From contig JAFZOU010000014.1 of NCBI GenBank assembly GCA_017550525.1, positions 1 through 64,000 on the forward strand: DNA of 64,000 bases. Reading direction: 5' to 3'. This document shows, piece after piece, positions 56,423 to 64,000 of this stretch. The translations under genes were made by a program, and so were the position numbers. How positions within the stretch are numbered: the stretch's first letter is position 1; each line of letters opens with the position of its first letter. Source of the DNA: Bacteroidales bacterium. GTDB lineage: Bacteria; Bacteroidota; Bacteroidia; Bacteroidales; UBA932. The notes below the pieces were generated by a model. That model was given only the letters and a program-made list of their open reading frames with translations, was not told the DNA's origin and searched no databases.

Positions 56423-59400
56423 ATGAAGCGGTTATTGACTGTGTTGATTGTCGCAATAAGCTTGCAGGCATGTGAAAAGAATACGTTGTGCGTGAGTTCT
56501 CCTGATGGAAGAATTGATGTATCTTTTATTCTGTCAAAGGATGGAGACCTGGCTTACAAAGTGGATGTGGATGGACGTCCATTTGTGAGCGAATCGAGTC
56601 TCGGAATGGAATGCAGAGATAGCGCAGTTATGCTTTCTAGTGCTTTACGTTTGATGTCTTCAAGAGAATCATCACACAAGGAGCATTGGATGCAGCCATG
56701 GGGAGAGAATAAGGAGATGCTTGATGAACACCGGGAGTTGGAGGTGAAACTTGTCAATGACGATTGCACTCTGACGCTTCGTTTCCGTGTGTTTAATGAC
56801 GGGGTGGGGTTTAGGTATGAGTATGAGATTCCAAGCGAAGCGAAGGAATCTATTATCATCACCGATGAACTGACTCAGTTCAACATCGCTCAGGATGGCG
56901 ACTCCTGGTCCATTTCGGCGCACTTTGATTCATACGAGCAGGAGTACCGTAAAATGAGGCTCTCTGAGCTGGAGGATGCGAATACGCCCATGACTTTCCG
57001 CACCGATGACGGTCTCTACGGGAGCATCCACGAGGCTGCGCTGGTCGATTTCCCGGAAATGACGCTCCGAAGGAAGGATGGTATCCTCACCGCCGCTCTT
57101 GCCCCGGACGGCCCCGGGAACCTGAAGCAGAAAGCCATCGTCCCTGGAACCTTCCATAGCCCGTGGCGCACCATTCAAATCGGCCGGAAGGCCGTTGACC
57201 TTATCAATTCCAGCCTTATCCTTAACCTGAACGAGCCTTGCGCCATTGAGGATGTCTCGTGGATTAAACCGGCCAAGTACGTGGGCGTATGGTGGGGGAT
57301 GCATCTTGGCCTGTATTCCTGGGGCAAGGATGCAAGGCACGGGGCAACAACCGAAAGGGCTAAGCAGTACATCGACTTTGCTGCGGCCAATAACGTTGAC
57401 GCAGTGCTCTTTGAAGGCTGGAACGACGGCTGGACTGTGGCTAATGCCCACCACGACTTCGACTTTACTAAGCCCGCTCCGGACTTTGACCTTGACACCG
57501 TTCTTGCATACGCCCGGGAAAAGGGTGTTGACTATATCATCCATCACGAGACCGCCGGCGAAGTGGCGTGGTACGAGAAGCAGTTGGAAAAGGACCTGGA
57601 CTATGCCGCCCAAAGGGGCATCCACGCACTCAAGACCGGCTATGCCGGATGGCTTCTGGACGGGCACTACCACCACAGTCAGTACGGGGTGAGGCACTAT
57701 GCCAAAGTGGCCCGGGAGGCTGCTGATAGGCATATCATGGTGGATGCCCACGAGCCCATCAAGGAGACGGGCCTGAGGCGCACCTACCCCAACTTCATGA
57801 CACGGGAAGGCGCCCGCGGAATGGAGTGGAACGCCTGGAGCAGCGGCAACAAGCCCTCGCATCACGAGATACTGCCGTTTACACGCCTTCTTTCCGGGCC
57901 GATGGATTATACCCCTGGAATCTTCGATATTCAGTACCGGAGCATCGCCGGAAACCCTGACGTGAAGGTATGGAACAATGTCCATTCGTCTCAGTGCCGG
58001 GTTAACACAACCCTCGCCAAGCAGATTGCCCTCTGGGTGGTACTGTATTCCCCGATGCAGATGGCAGCAGACCTTATCGAAAACTATCAGGGTCACCCGG
58101 CTTTCCAGTTCTTCAGGGACTTCAATCCGGACTGCGACTGGTCCGAGGCCCTGCAGGGGGAAATCGGTGAGTGGGTTTCCATCTCCAGGCGCGCCGGGGA
58201 CGAGTTCTTCTATGGTGCCGTGACAAACGAGGAAGGCCGGACGCTCAAGCAGCCGCTGTCCTTCTTGAAGCCCGGAATAATCTATACCGCCACCATCTAT
58301 GCCGATGCCCCTGACTCGGACTGGGAGACCAACCCTTATGCATATTCCATCGGCACAAAGATGGTCACCTCGGATGACTCTCTGGATGTTATCCTTGCCC
58401 CCGGTGGTGGCCAGGCAATTAGTTTTAAGCCCACGGCCTGTTATGATTCCTGGAGCATCACGGCCATAGACCATAATTCCACCGAATACTACGGCATAGC
58501 CATGGCAAACGGGCATCTGGGAATTCTCCCCGGAAGGGAACCTTTCAGCATACAAGAAGTGGTTCAGAACACGGTCTATGCCTATAGCGAAGAAACCGGT
58601 GTAAATGCCGTAGTCCCTGCGCCTGTTCCGTTTAATGTAACAATGTCTTTGGACGACATTGCCATCCAAGCGGTGTCGGACTGGAACCAGACAGTGGATA
58701 TGCGAAAAGCCGAACACCGGACAAGTTTTGTTGCCGATGAGAAAGTAAAGGTAGATTACCGGGTCGTGGCCCTAAGGGATAACCCCAACTGTTTGCTCAT
58801 GGATATCCGGGTTAAGGCCATGATGCCTTGCCGGGTAGCGTTTTCCAACTCTCCCGACAACTGCCCGGAAGGGATGAGAATAGCGGTAAAAAGCATCGGC
58901 AGGAAGGAGAGAACCCTACGGCGGGGTGAGACGATGAGTTATGTGCTGGTAGCGTCAATCCAGACTTCCCCCCAGCCGTTTGGCCCGGAGGAAGAGCTGG
59001 CGTCACTTGACTGGGAGGATGCCGTGAAAAGGCATCACAAGGCATGGGCACGCCTATGGGAAAGCGACATAGTGATCGAGGGTGATGCCAAGGCTCAGGC
59101 TGTGGTGAGAATGGCACTTTTCAATCTGTATGGTTCATGCCGGGAAGGCTCTCCACAGAGCATCCCGCCGATGGGCCTTTCTGCCAGAGGGTACAATGGT
59201 CATATCTTCTGGGACTCTGAGATGTGGATGTATCCGATACTGCTGGTGATGAACCCGGAGATGGCGAGCTCAATGCTACAATATCGTCTGGACCGTCTGA
59301 AAGGGGCGGCAGAAAGGGCCCAGTCGTTGGGATACCAGGGCCTCCTATTCCCATGGGAGTCAGACGCTGACGGTAATGACTCCACTCCATCCTGGGCCCT

Positions 59401-60205
59401 GACTGGGGAGTTGGAACAGCATATATCGGCCGATGTCGCTATAGCCGCATGGAATCGGTATTTGGTTACGCGAGATACTGTAAGGCTTCGCGAGTGTTGG
59501 CCACTTCTGAGCGGCGTGGCGGAGTTTCTGGAGAGCCGTGTGACTGAGAATCTGGACGGCAGTTACTCAATTCTGGATGTTGTTGGGGCCGATGAATATG
59601 CGGAGCACGTGAATGACAATGCCTATACAAATGGTTCGGCCAAGATAGCTCTCCGCGCCGCTGTTGAAGCTGCCGGAATTCTTGGAGAGAACACACCTTC
59701 TAGCTGGACCGATATAGCCGACGGGCTCCGGATTCCGGAGAGAGGCGGCGTGACAATGGATTACGAAGGTTACGATGGCCGCCTTACAAAACAGGCCGAT
59801 CCCAATCTTTTAGCCTATCCTCTGGGGCTGATTACAGACCCGGAACGTATCCGGAACGACCTTGAGTATTATTCCTCAAGGATTGATATGAAAGATGGTC
59901 CAGCCATGACCTGGGGCATCTTTGCGGTGCAATATGCCCGCCTTGGAGATACAGAAAAGGCATATGAGTATTTTCGCCGGAGCTATGAGAGCAATCTCCG
60001 TCCTCCGTTTGGCGCACTTGCAGAAACCCCTGTTTCAGGAAATCCCTACTTCGTTACCGGTGCCGGAGCGCTGCTGCAGGCGATCATTTATGGCTTTGGT
60101 GGGATTGCGATTGGGCCGGCAGGTGTTGAAAGGAAAGAATCGCAACTCCCAAAAGAGTGGCGAAGTATGACATTATCTTTCACTCATAATGAGGTGATGA
60201 AGTGA
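56423..60205 (+). CDS. Fused GH97 alpha-glucosidase and GH65 glycosidase lipoprotein
   Basis: A single 1260-residue frame with a lipoprotein signal (VLIVAISLQAC) holds two enzymes. Residues about 22-670 are GH97 (SusB-like): VGVWWGMHLGLYSW, HHETAG, KTGYAGW (Gly in place of the retaining nucleophile, so an inverting enzyme), DAHEPIKETG with Glu444, and REGARGMEWNAW. From about 676 a complete GH65 follows: N domain with MANGHLGILPGREPF, then GHIFWDSEMWMYP, LLFPWESD and GADEYAEHVNDNAYTN (acid Glu1058), and GPAMTWGIFA near the end. GH65 members act on alpha-1,1/1,2/1,3-glucobioses; the C-terminus resembles hydrolases such as kojibiose hydrolase more than phosphorylases. I see no frameshift and no second start. 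Fusion of these two families is not known to me. Confidence 0.88.
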   Translation: MKRLLTVLIVAISLQACEKNTLCVSSPDGRIDVSFILSKDGDLAYKVDVDGRPFVSESSLGMECRDSAVMLSSALRLMSSRESSHKEHWMQPWGENKEMLDEHRELEVKLVNDDCTLTLRFRVFNDGVGFRYEYEIPSEAKESIIITDELTQFNIAQDGDSWSISAHFDSYEQEYRKMRLSELEDANTPMTFRTDDGLYGSIHEAALVDFPEMTLRRKDGILTAALAPDGPGNLKQKAIVPGTFHSPWRTIQIGRKAVDLINSSLILNLNEPCAIEDVSWIKPAKYVGVWWGMHLGLYSWGKDARHGATTERAKQYIDFAAANNVDAVLFEGWNDGWTVANAHHDFDFTKPAPDFDLDTVLAYAREKGVDYIIHHETAGEVAWYEKQLEKDLDYAAQRGIHALKTGYAGWLLDGHYHHSQYGVRHYAKVAREAADRHIMVDAHEPIKETGLRRTYPNFMTREGARGMEWNAWSSGNKPSHHEILPFTRLLSGPMDYTPGIFDIQYRSIAGNPDVKVWNNVHSSQCRVNTTLAKQIALWVVLYSPMQMAADLIENYQGHPAFQFFRDFNPDCDWSEALQGEIGEWVSISRRAGDEFFYGAVTNEEGRTLKQPLSFLKPGIIYTATIYADAPDSDWETNPYAYSIGTKMVTSDDSLDVILAPGGGQAISFKPTACYDSWSITAIDHNSTEYYGIAMANGHLGILPGREPFSIQEVVQNTVYAYSEETGVNAVVPAPVPFNVTMSLDDIAIQAVSDWNQTVDMRKAEHRTSFVADEKVKVDYRVVALRDNPNCLLMDIRVKAMMPCRVAFSNSPDNCPEGMRIAVKSIGRKERTLRRGETMSYVLVASIQTSPQPFGPEEELASLDWEDAVKRHHKAWARLWESDIVIEGDAKAQAVVRMALFNLYGSCREGSPQSIPPMGLSARGYNGHIFWDSEMWMYPILLVMNPEMASSMLQYRLDRLKGAAERAQSLGYQGLLFPWESDADGNDSTPSWALTGELEQHISADVAIAAWNRYLVTRDTVRLRECWPLLSGVAEFLESRVTENLDGSYSILDVVGADEYAEHVNDNAYTNGSAKIALRAAVEAAGILGENTPSSWTDIADGLRIPERGGVTMDYEGYDGRLTKQADPNLLAYPLGLITDPERIRNDLEYYSSRIDMKDGPAMTWGIFAVQYARLGDTEKAYEYFRRSYESNLRPPFGALAETPVSGNPYFVTGAGALLQAIIYGFGGIAIGPAGVERKESQLPKEWRSMTLSFTHNEVMK

Positions 60206-60344
60206 CTTTTAGATAAATAACTCATCCAGTGTAATGACACGATATTGTGCAGTTGATAAAAATATTTATTATTAAGTGTTTATTCCTAAAGGTTGGATTA
60301 TTAATTTATTCTTTGTTAATTTGCAGAATGAAAAGTAAAGCCAT
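60206..60344. other. AT-rich intergenic region before the toxin-antitoxin pair
   Basis: The 139 bases are strongly AT-rich with no gene and no clear hairpin. A region TTCTTTGTTAATTTG near 60310-60324 resembles a degenerate promoter for the following gene. Confidence 0.35.
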
Positions 60345-60932
60345 ATGATAAATCCAATGATAACACCTGTTTTCGACAAAGATAAGGCTATAAATGTAGT
60401 CTTATATGTTGCCAATAGACTGGAAAAACGGGATTTTCATAAGATATTCAAGATTATTTATTTCGCCGACAAAGCACATCTCTCAGATTGGGGACGGACT
60501 ATTTCGGGTGACTCATTCGTCGCTATGAATGATGGGCCTGTCCCTACACGCATTTATGATATGTTCAAGGTCGTGCGTGGAGACAGTCTTTATTCCTCTG
60601 ATGAGAGCATAGTTGAGTTCTATTCTCAATTCTTTAGTGTGGAGGGTAATTATTTTCTTAATCCGTTGAAAGATGCGGATATGAGTTATCTTTCACAAAG
60701 CGATATAGATTATCTTAATCAATCCTTGTCGGAAAACAAGGATTTGTCTTTCGGTGATGTCAGAGAAAAATCTCATGATTTTGCTTGGAGGAATGTAGCA
60801 AAAGATACGATCATGAATTTTTCTGATATGATGAGAGAGGAGGGTAATACTGAAGATTTCGTTTCTTTTGTTAACGAGAAGATGCTCATTGACAAGTTCT
60901 ATGCAGCAAGACGCGAGAAGGTATGCCAATAG
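60345..60932 (+). CDS. Panacea (SocA-like, DUF4065) antitoxin
   Basis: The 195-residue protein matches the Panacea domain: DKAINVVLYVANRLEKRDFHKIFKIIYFADKAHL, seen in two halves from residue 13, then SGDSFVAMNDGPVPTRIYD, the conserved glycine-proline region, and LSQSDIDYLNQSL. Panacea proteins neutralise many unrelated toxins encoded next to them. It is AT-rich compared with both neighbouring glycosidase genes and overlaps the next gene by ten bases, the usual toxin-antitoxin layout. The codon use suggests horizontal acquisition. Confidence 0.83.
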   Translation: MINPMITPVFDKDKAINVVLYVANRLEKRDFHKIFKIIYFADKAHLSDWGRTISGDSFVAMNDGPVPTRIYDMFKVVRGDSLYSSDESIVEFYSQFFSVEGNYFLNPLKDADMSYLSQSDIDYLNQSLSENKDLSFGDVREKSHDFAWRNVAKDTIMNFSDMMREEGNTEDFVSFVNEKMLIDKFYAARREKVCQ

Positions 60933-61312
60933 AAAGAGGAGACATTTACCATTCTGAAAACTTCCCTTTTATTGACCATGGGAAGTTTTTTGTGGTTATT
61001 GGAGAGAATGCTGATGAGGTTATAGGCTCATTCTTTATTAATTCCAACATCCGTAATTTCTTGATGACTAAGCCAAAACTGCTTGCACTACAAGTTGGAC
61101 TTGGATGTGAGGAATACCCTTTTTTGACGCATAACTCTTTCCTTGATTGTTCTCATATTGTCCGTATTTCTAAACATGATTTGTCCTCAGATTTAGAATC
61201 TGGTGTCGCTTCTTATCGTGGCAAATTGAGTGTCGTGGATATGGATACAGTTTTAGATTTGATTCGTGCTTCTGAGGTCTTTTCACCAGCAGAAAAAGAG
61301 TTTTTCAAATAA
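60923..61312 (+). CDS. Probable toxin partner of Panacea, PemK/MazF-like barrel (tentative)
   Basis: The 129-residue protein begins PIERGDIYHSENF, followed by KFFVVIGENADEVIGSFFINSN. The RGDIY start and a strand-rich first half suggest an SH3-like barrel such as MazF/PemK endoribonucleases, but the later PFLTHNSFLDCSHIVRI part is not diagnostic of that family. It overlaps the antitoxin gene by ten bases. By position it is the toxin of a Panacea system. The activity, ribonuclease or other, is not established. Confidence 0.6.
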   Translation: MPIERGDIYHSENFPFIDHGKFFVVIGENADEVIGSFFINSNIRNFLMTKPKLLALQVGLGCEEYPFLTHNSFLDCSHIVRISKHDLSSDLESGVASYRGKLSVVDMDTVLDLIRASEVFSPAEKEFFK

Positions 61313-61328
61313 ACGCTTCGTCATTACG

Positions 61329-61357
61329 ACACATTTTAAGAGGAGATGTGTTTTTTG
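61329..61357 (+). terminator. Terminator of the toxin-antitoxin operon
   Basis: ACACAT (61329-61334) pairs with ATGTGT (61346-61351) across an 11-base loop and is followed by TTTTT. The following 100 bases to 61454 contain no gene I can support. Confidence 0.65.
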
Positions 61358-61454
61358 GGGTTAGCGGAGGAACAAATAGGCTTATTGTTGGAATTGCTGA
61401 TTATCGTGTCAGGATAAGACAACAGGTCTTCACCATGCATATATGATAAAGTGC

Positions 61455-63563
61455 TTAATTGGTGTTTTGATGTGATACTCTAAAGGTCAAGTGAGCACCA
61501 TTCCTGATAGGGGCTATGTCAACGTAGTTGTTATTAATAGGTTTACCATTAAGGCGGATATCGTTGTAAACTGGGTTGGAGCCTTTGGATGTGATGGTGA
61601 GTGTTTTGCCACCGGGGAGGGAGACCGCGGCTTTTGGGAAAAGGGGTGATCCGAGTGCGTATTGGCCGCTTGCGGGGCAGACGGGGTAGAAGCCAAGGGC
61701 GGAGAAGACGTACCAGGCCGATGTCTGGCCGTTGTCTTCGTCACCGCAGTAGCCGTCAGGGGCGGCGCTGTAGAGGCGGTCCATTACCTCACGGATGTAT
61801 ACGCTACCCTTTTCCGGATGAGCAGTCCAGTTATAGAGGTACAGCATATGCTGCGAGGGCTGGTTGCCGTGGGCGTAGTTACCCATATCGGCAACCTGCA
61901 TTTCCGTGATTTCGTGGATGCGGTAGCCGTAGTAGCTGTCGTCGTAAATGGGAGGGACTTTGAATACGGAGTCCAGCATCTGCTCGAAAGACTCCTGTCC
62001 GCCCATTGCATCCACAAGGCCGGGGATGTCGTGGAAAACGCTCCAGGTGTAGTGCCATGCATTGCCCTCGGTGAAGTCTCCGCCCCATTTGTAGGGGCTG
62101 AAGGGCTCCTGGAAGCTGCCGTCGGCCCTTCGGCCACGCATCAGACGGGCCGATGGATCAAAGACGTTCCGCCAGTTTCTGGAGCGCTTCAGGTACAGGT
62201 CGATTTCCTCCTGCGGGCGATCCAGCAGCTTCGCTACCTGGGCGATGCACCAGTCGTCATAGGCATACTCCAGAGTGCGGGCAACGCTTTCATTCACGCC
62301 AACATCGCAGGGGATGTAGCCAAGGGTGTTGTAGTACTCGTGTCCCTTGCGTCCGGTAGAACTCACCGTGGGATGCACGTGTTCAGTTCCATATACAAGG
62401 GCATTGTAGAGGACCTCCAGGTCTTCGCGGGAGACAAGGCCTTGTACTGCGGCATCGGCCACCACGGCGGCTGAGTTGTTCCCAATCATGCAGTCCCGGT
62501 GGCCGGGAGAGGCCCATTCCGGAAGGAAGTCATTTTCGCGGGCAACGTTCGCAAGGCCTTGGAGAATCTCCCTGCTTACGTCGGGATAGACAAGGTTCAG
62601 CAGCGGGAATAGTGCCCTGAAGGTGTCCCAGAAGCCGGTGTCAGTGTAGAGGTAGCCGTCGTGGACTTTGCCATCGTAGGGGCTGTAGTGGACGGGCTCT
62701 CCATCGGGGCCCATTTCGTAGAACTTCCGGGGGAAGAGAGAGCTTCGGTAAAGGCAAGAGTAGAAAGTGCGGTATTGTTCCTCGGTGACGCCGGAAACGC
62801 GGATTCGGCCAAGAATCTTGTCCCAGCGCTCCTGTGCGGCAGTTTTTACTTCGTCAAATGAACGATCAAGGACTTCGTTCAAATTGCGCACAGCCTGCTC
62901 CTCCGAAATAAAGGAGGATGCGATATATAGTGTTACAATCTGGCCTCGTGAGGTGGCAAAGGCCTCTCCAAGCGGAACATCGGCCTTTATCACAAAAAAG
63001 TTGCGGAAGCCTTCCGGCACCCCGCCGTGGTTCTGGACGCTGTAGCCCGTGGCTCCGGCATCGTCAAATGCGACCTTGCCGCCTTGGAAAGGGTTCACCC
63101 CGATGATGGAACTGTCGCTTTCCGGGAAGGTGAGGCGCATCACGGCAGCACGTTCGGTGGGGGTGATTTCCACGGTGATGTCGTGGTCGGCCAGATACAC
63201 CTTATAATAATAGGGCCTTGCCTCCTCGCTTTCGTGGGAAAACCAGCTGGGCCCGCCGCCGGGAATGATGGAAAAGGCACCGTAGTCGTTTATCCATGGC
63301 GATGGCTGATGCGTCTGCTTGAAGCCTGTAATCTTATGTTTATCATATTGATACGCCCAGCCGTCTTCCTCCCGTTCAGCCGTTACCGGCGTCCAGAAGT
63401 TCATGCCCCAGGGCAGGGCTATCGCCGGATAGGTGTTGCCCGTGGAAAAAGTCCAGTCGCTCTGCGTGCCGACGAGGGTTGACACGTATTCTGATAGGTG
63501 AACGTCTTCTGTCGGGTGGCAACAAGCTGATAGCAATATTATAATGGGAATCAGACGCTTCAT
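61455..63563 (-). CDS. GH92 alpha-mannosidase (lipoprotein)
   Basis: GH92 enzymes are calcium-dependent, inverting exo-alpha-mannosidases. The 702-residue protein begins with a lipoprotein signal (IPIIILLSACC) and shows STGNTYPAIALPWGMNFWTP, GFKQTHQPSPWINDYG, DTGFWDTFRALFPLLN, the catalytic-region EGNAWHYTWSVFHD and GDEDNGQTSAWYVFSALGFYPV, all diagnostic. The linkage preference (1,2, 1,3 or 1,4) cannot be read. Its ATG overlaps the end of the GH125 gene by four bases, so the two are translated together, as in N-glycan or mannan degradation loci. Confidence 0.93.
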   Translation of the reverse strand: MKRLIPIIILLSACCHPTEDVHLSEYVSTLVGTQSDWTFSTGNTYPAIALPWGMNFWTPVTAEREEDGWAYQYDKHKITGFKQTHQPSPWINDYGAFSIIPGGGPSWFSHESEEARPYYYKVYLADHDITVEITPTERAAVMRLTFPESDSSIIGVNPFQGGKVAFDDAGATGYSVQNHGGVPEGFRNFFVIKADVPLGEAFATSRGQIVTLYIASSFISEEQAVRNLNEVLDRSFDEVKTAAQERWDKILGRIRVSGVTEEQYRTFYSCLYRSSLFPRKFYEMGPDGEPVHYSPYDGKVHDGYLYTDTGFWDTFRALFPLLNLVYPDVSREILQGLANVARENDFLPEWASPGHRDCMIGNNSAAVVADAAVQGLVSREDLEVLYNALVYGTEHVHPTVSSTGRKGHEYYNTLGYIPCDVGVNESVARTLEYAYDDWCIAQVAKLLDRPQEEIDLYLKRSRNWRNVFDPSARLMRGRRADGSFQEPFSPYKWGGDFTEGNAWHYTWSVFHDIPGLVDAMGGQESFEQMLDSVFKVPPIYDDSYYGYRIHEITEMQVADMGNYAHGNQPSQHMLYLYNWTAHPEKGSVYIREVMDRLYSAAPDGYCGDEDNGQTSAWYVFSALGFYPVCPASGQYALGSPLFPKAAVSLPGGKTLTITSKGSNPVYNDIRLNGKPINNNYVDIAPIRNGAHLTFRVSHQNTN

Positions 63564-64000
63564 CGTATACTATTCAAAAGATCCAGTTTGCCGTCATTAA
63601 CAAGTTTCAGGATAAGTTCTCCGAAGAGGCTGTTCTGCCAGGCGAACCATTCGCGGGTGAAGTGGGAGGCATCGTCCTTGTGGAAACTCTCGTGTATGAA
63701 GCCGGTGCCGGCGTCGGTAGCAAGGAGCGTGGCGATGCAGTTGCGGATCTCATCGTCGCTGGTAGAAGTGAAAGCCCGCATCATTATGGACATGGGCCAG
63801 ACCATGTCGTAGCCGATATGGGGGCCGCCGACTCCATCACCGGCGGCGCCGCTGAAGAAGCAGGGGTTGTCTTTGGAGAGGACAAAGCGGCGGGTGTTCT
63901 GATATACGGGGTCGGAGGCCATTTCAGGGATAAGGTACGCGAGGGATAGCAGCGACGGCACGTTGGAATCGTCCTGAAGGAGGGCGTTCCCGAAGCCGTC
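63560..64000 (-). CDS. GH125 exo-alpha-1,6-mannosidase, C-terminal part (cut by window edge)
   Basis: The last 146 residues of the gene are visible. They include DDSNVPSLLSLAYL, the catalytic-region Asp pair typical of GH125, then GPHIGYDMVWPMSIMMRAF and GFIHESFHKDDASHFTREWFAWQNSLFGELIL, split around residue 118, which match the C-terminal half of GH125 (Mug157-like). GH125 removes terminal alpha-1,6-mannose. The upstream part is outside the window. It is the upstream gene of the GH92 pair. Confidence 0.9.
   Translation of the reverse strand, partial: DGFGNALLQDDSNVPSLLSLAYLIPEMASDPVYQNTRRFVLSKDNPCFFSGAAGDGVGGPHIGYDMVWPMSIMMRAFTSTSDDEIRNCIATLLATDAGTGFIHESFHKDDASHFTREWFAWQNSLFGELILKLVNDGKLDLLNSIR

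Noticed and set aside
32477..64000. A second copy of the tRNA-Asp 3' end that would mark the right border of the island
   Set aside because: I scanned the gene-free stretches for the CGAGTTCGAGCCTCGTCCGCACC end by eye and found no copy; the border may be outside the window or the att core may be very short.

Overview
The window is 64 kb from a Bacteroidales (Bacteroidota) chromosome with moderately high GC. The assignment rests on the sequence: repeated TAnnTTTG -7 promoter boxes (several with a TTTG -33 box 19-20 nt upstream), Mfa/FimA-type fimbrillin lipoproteins, a SusB-like GH97, a BACON-domain lipoprotein, an OMP-type barrel receptor with a carboxypeptidase-regulatory N domain, a complete Na+-NQR operon, and Bacteroides-style mobilisation genes. 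The genus cannot be fixed from the sequence alone.

Region 1 (1-32.5 kb) is mostly core genome. It holds a truncated ATPase, an outer-membrane barrel receptor with a CrcB fluoride channel, an N-acyl-D-amino-acid deacylase, a BACON lipoprotein, a type I-like glutamine synthetase, a UvrD/PcrA helicase, nqrABCDEF, a two-gene fimbria-related lipoprotein pair, rfbD-rfbC with three glycosyltransferases (surface glycan), and uvrA. After these comes a tight operon of an HPr-kinase-like protein, an S26-like peptidase, a PqqD-like protein and an ABC exporter, followed by a serine hydrolase. The uvrA frame is unusual because three blocks of palindromic repeat DNA sit in frame inside it, resembling the in-gene palindromic elements known from Rickettsia.

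Region 2 (32.5-56.3 kb) is an accessory island beginning at tRNA-Asp(GTC). A tyrosine recombinase lies beside an attP-like stretch of phased A-tracts and paired direct repeats. It is followed by an HTH protein, a Toprim primase-like protein, a VirD4/TraG coupling protein, a MOBP-type relaxase, an SSB, a MobC-like protein and a candidate oriT. Then come a 200-bp degenerate repeat array, a nitroreductase, a RadC/JAMM protein, a five-iteron array and a Rep_3-like initiator. It therefore looks like an integrated mobilisable plasmid. Its cargo is a long plus-strand operon (44.3-56.3 kb) that starts with a TraO-like barrel and a degenerate D12 adenine methylase and continues into a type V (Mfa/Fim) pilus locus. 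That locus comprises DUF3575-like, lipoprotein and OmpA/TPR assembly genes, a first fimbrillin, a terminator-like attenuator, three more fimbrillin-like subunits and an Mfa2/FimB-type anchor. No second att site was found, so the right border is undefined.

Region 3 (56.4-64 kb) holds glycan enzymes: a fused GH97-GH65 lipoprotein and a GH92-GH125 mannosidase pair read leftward. An AT-rich Panacea-type antitoxin/toxin pair lies between them.

Non-coding structure is rich. Two stretches in the island (40.5-40.7 kb and 42.6-42.8 kb) fold into stems whose wobble pairs favour a plus-strand RNA. Five divergent gene pairs share compact back-to-back promoters. Everything here was read by eye; family assignments come from recognised motifs, not searches.
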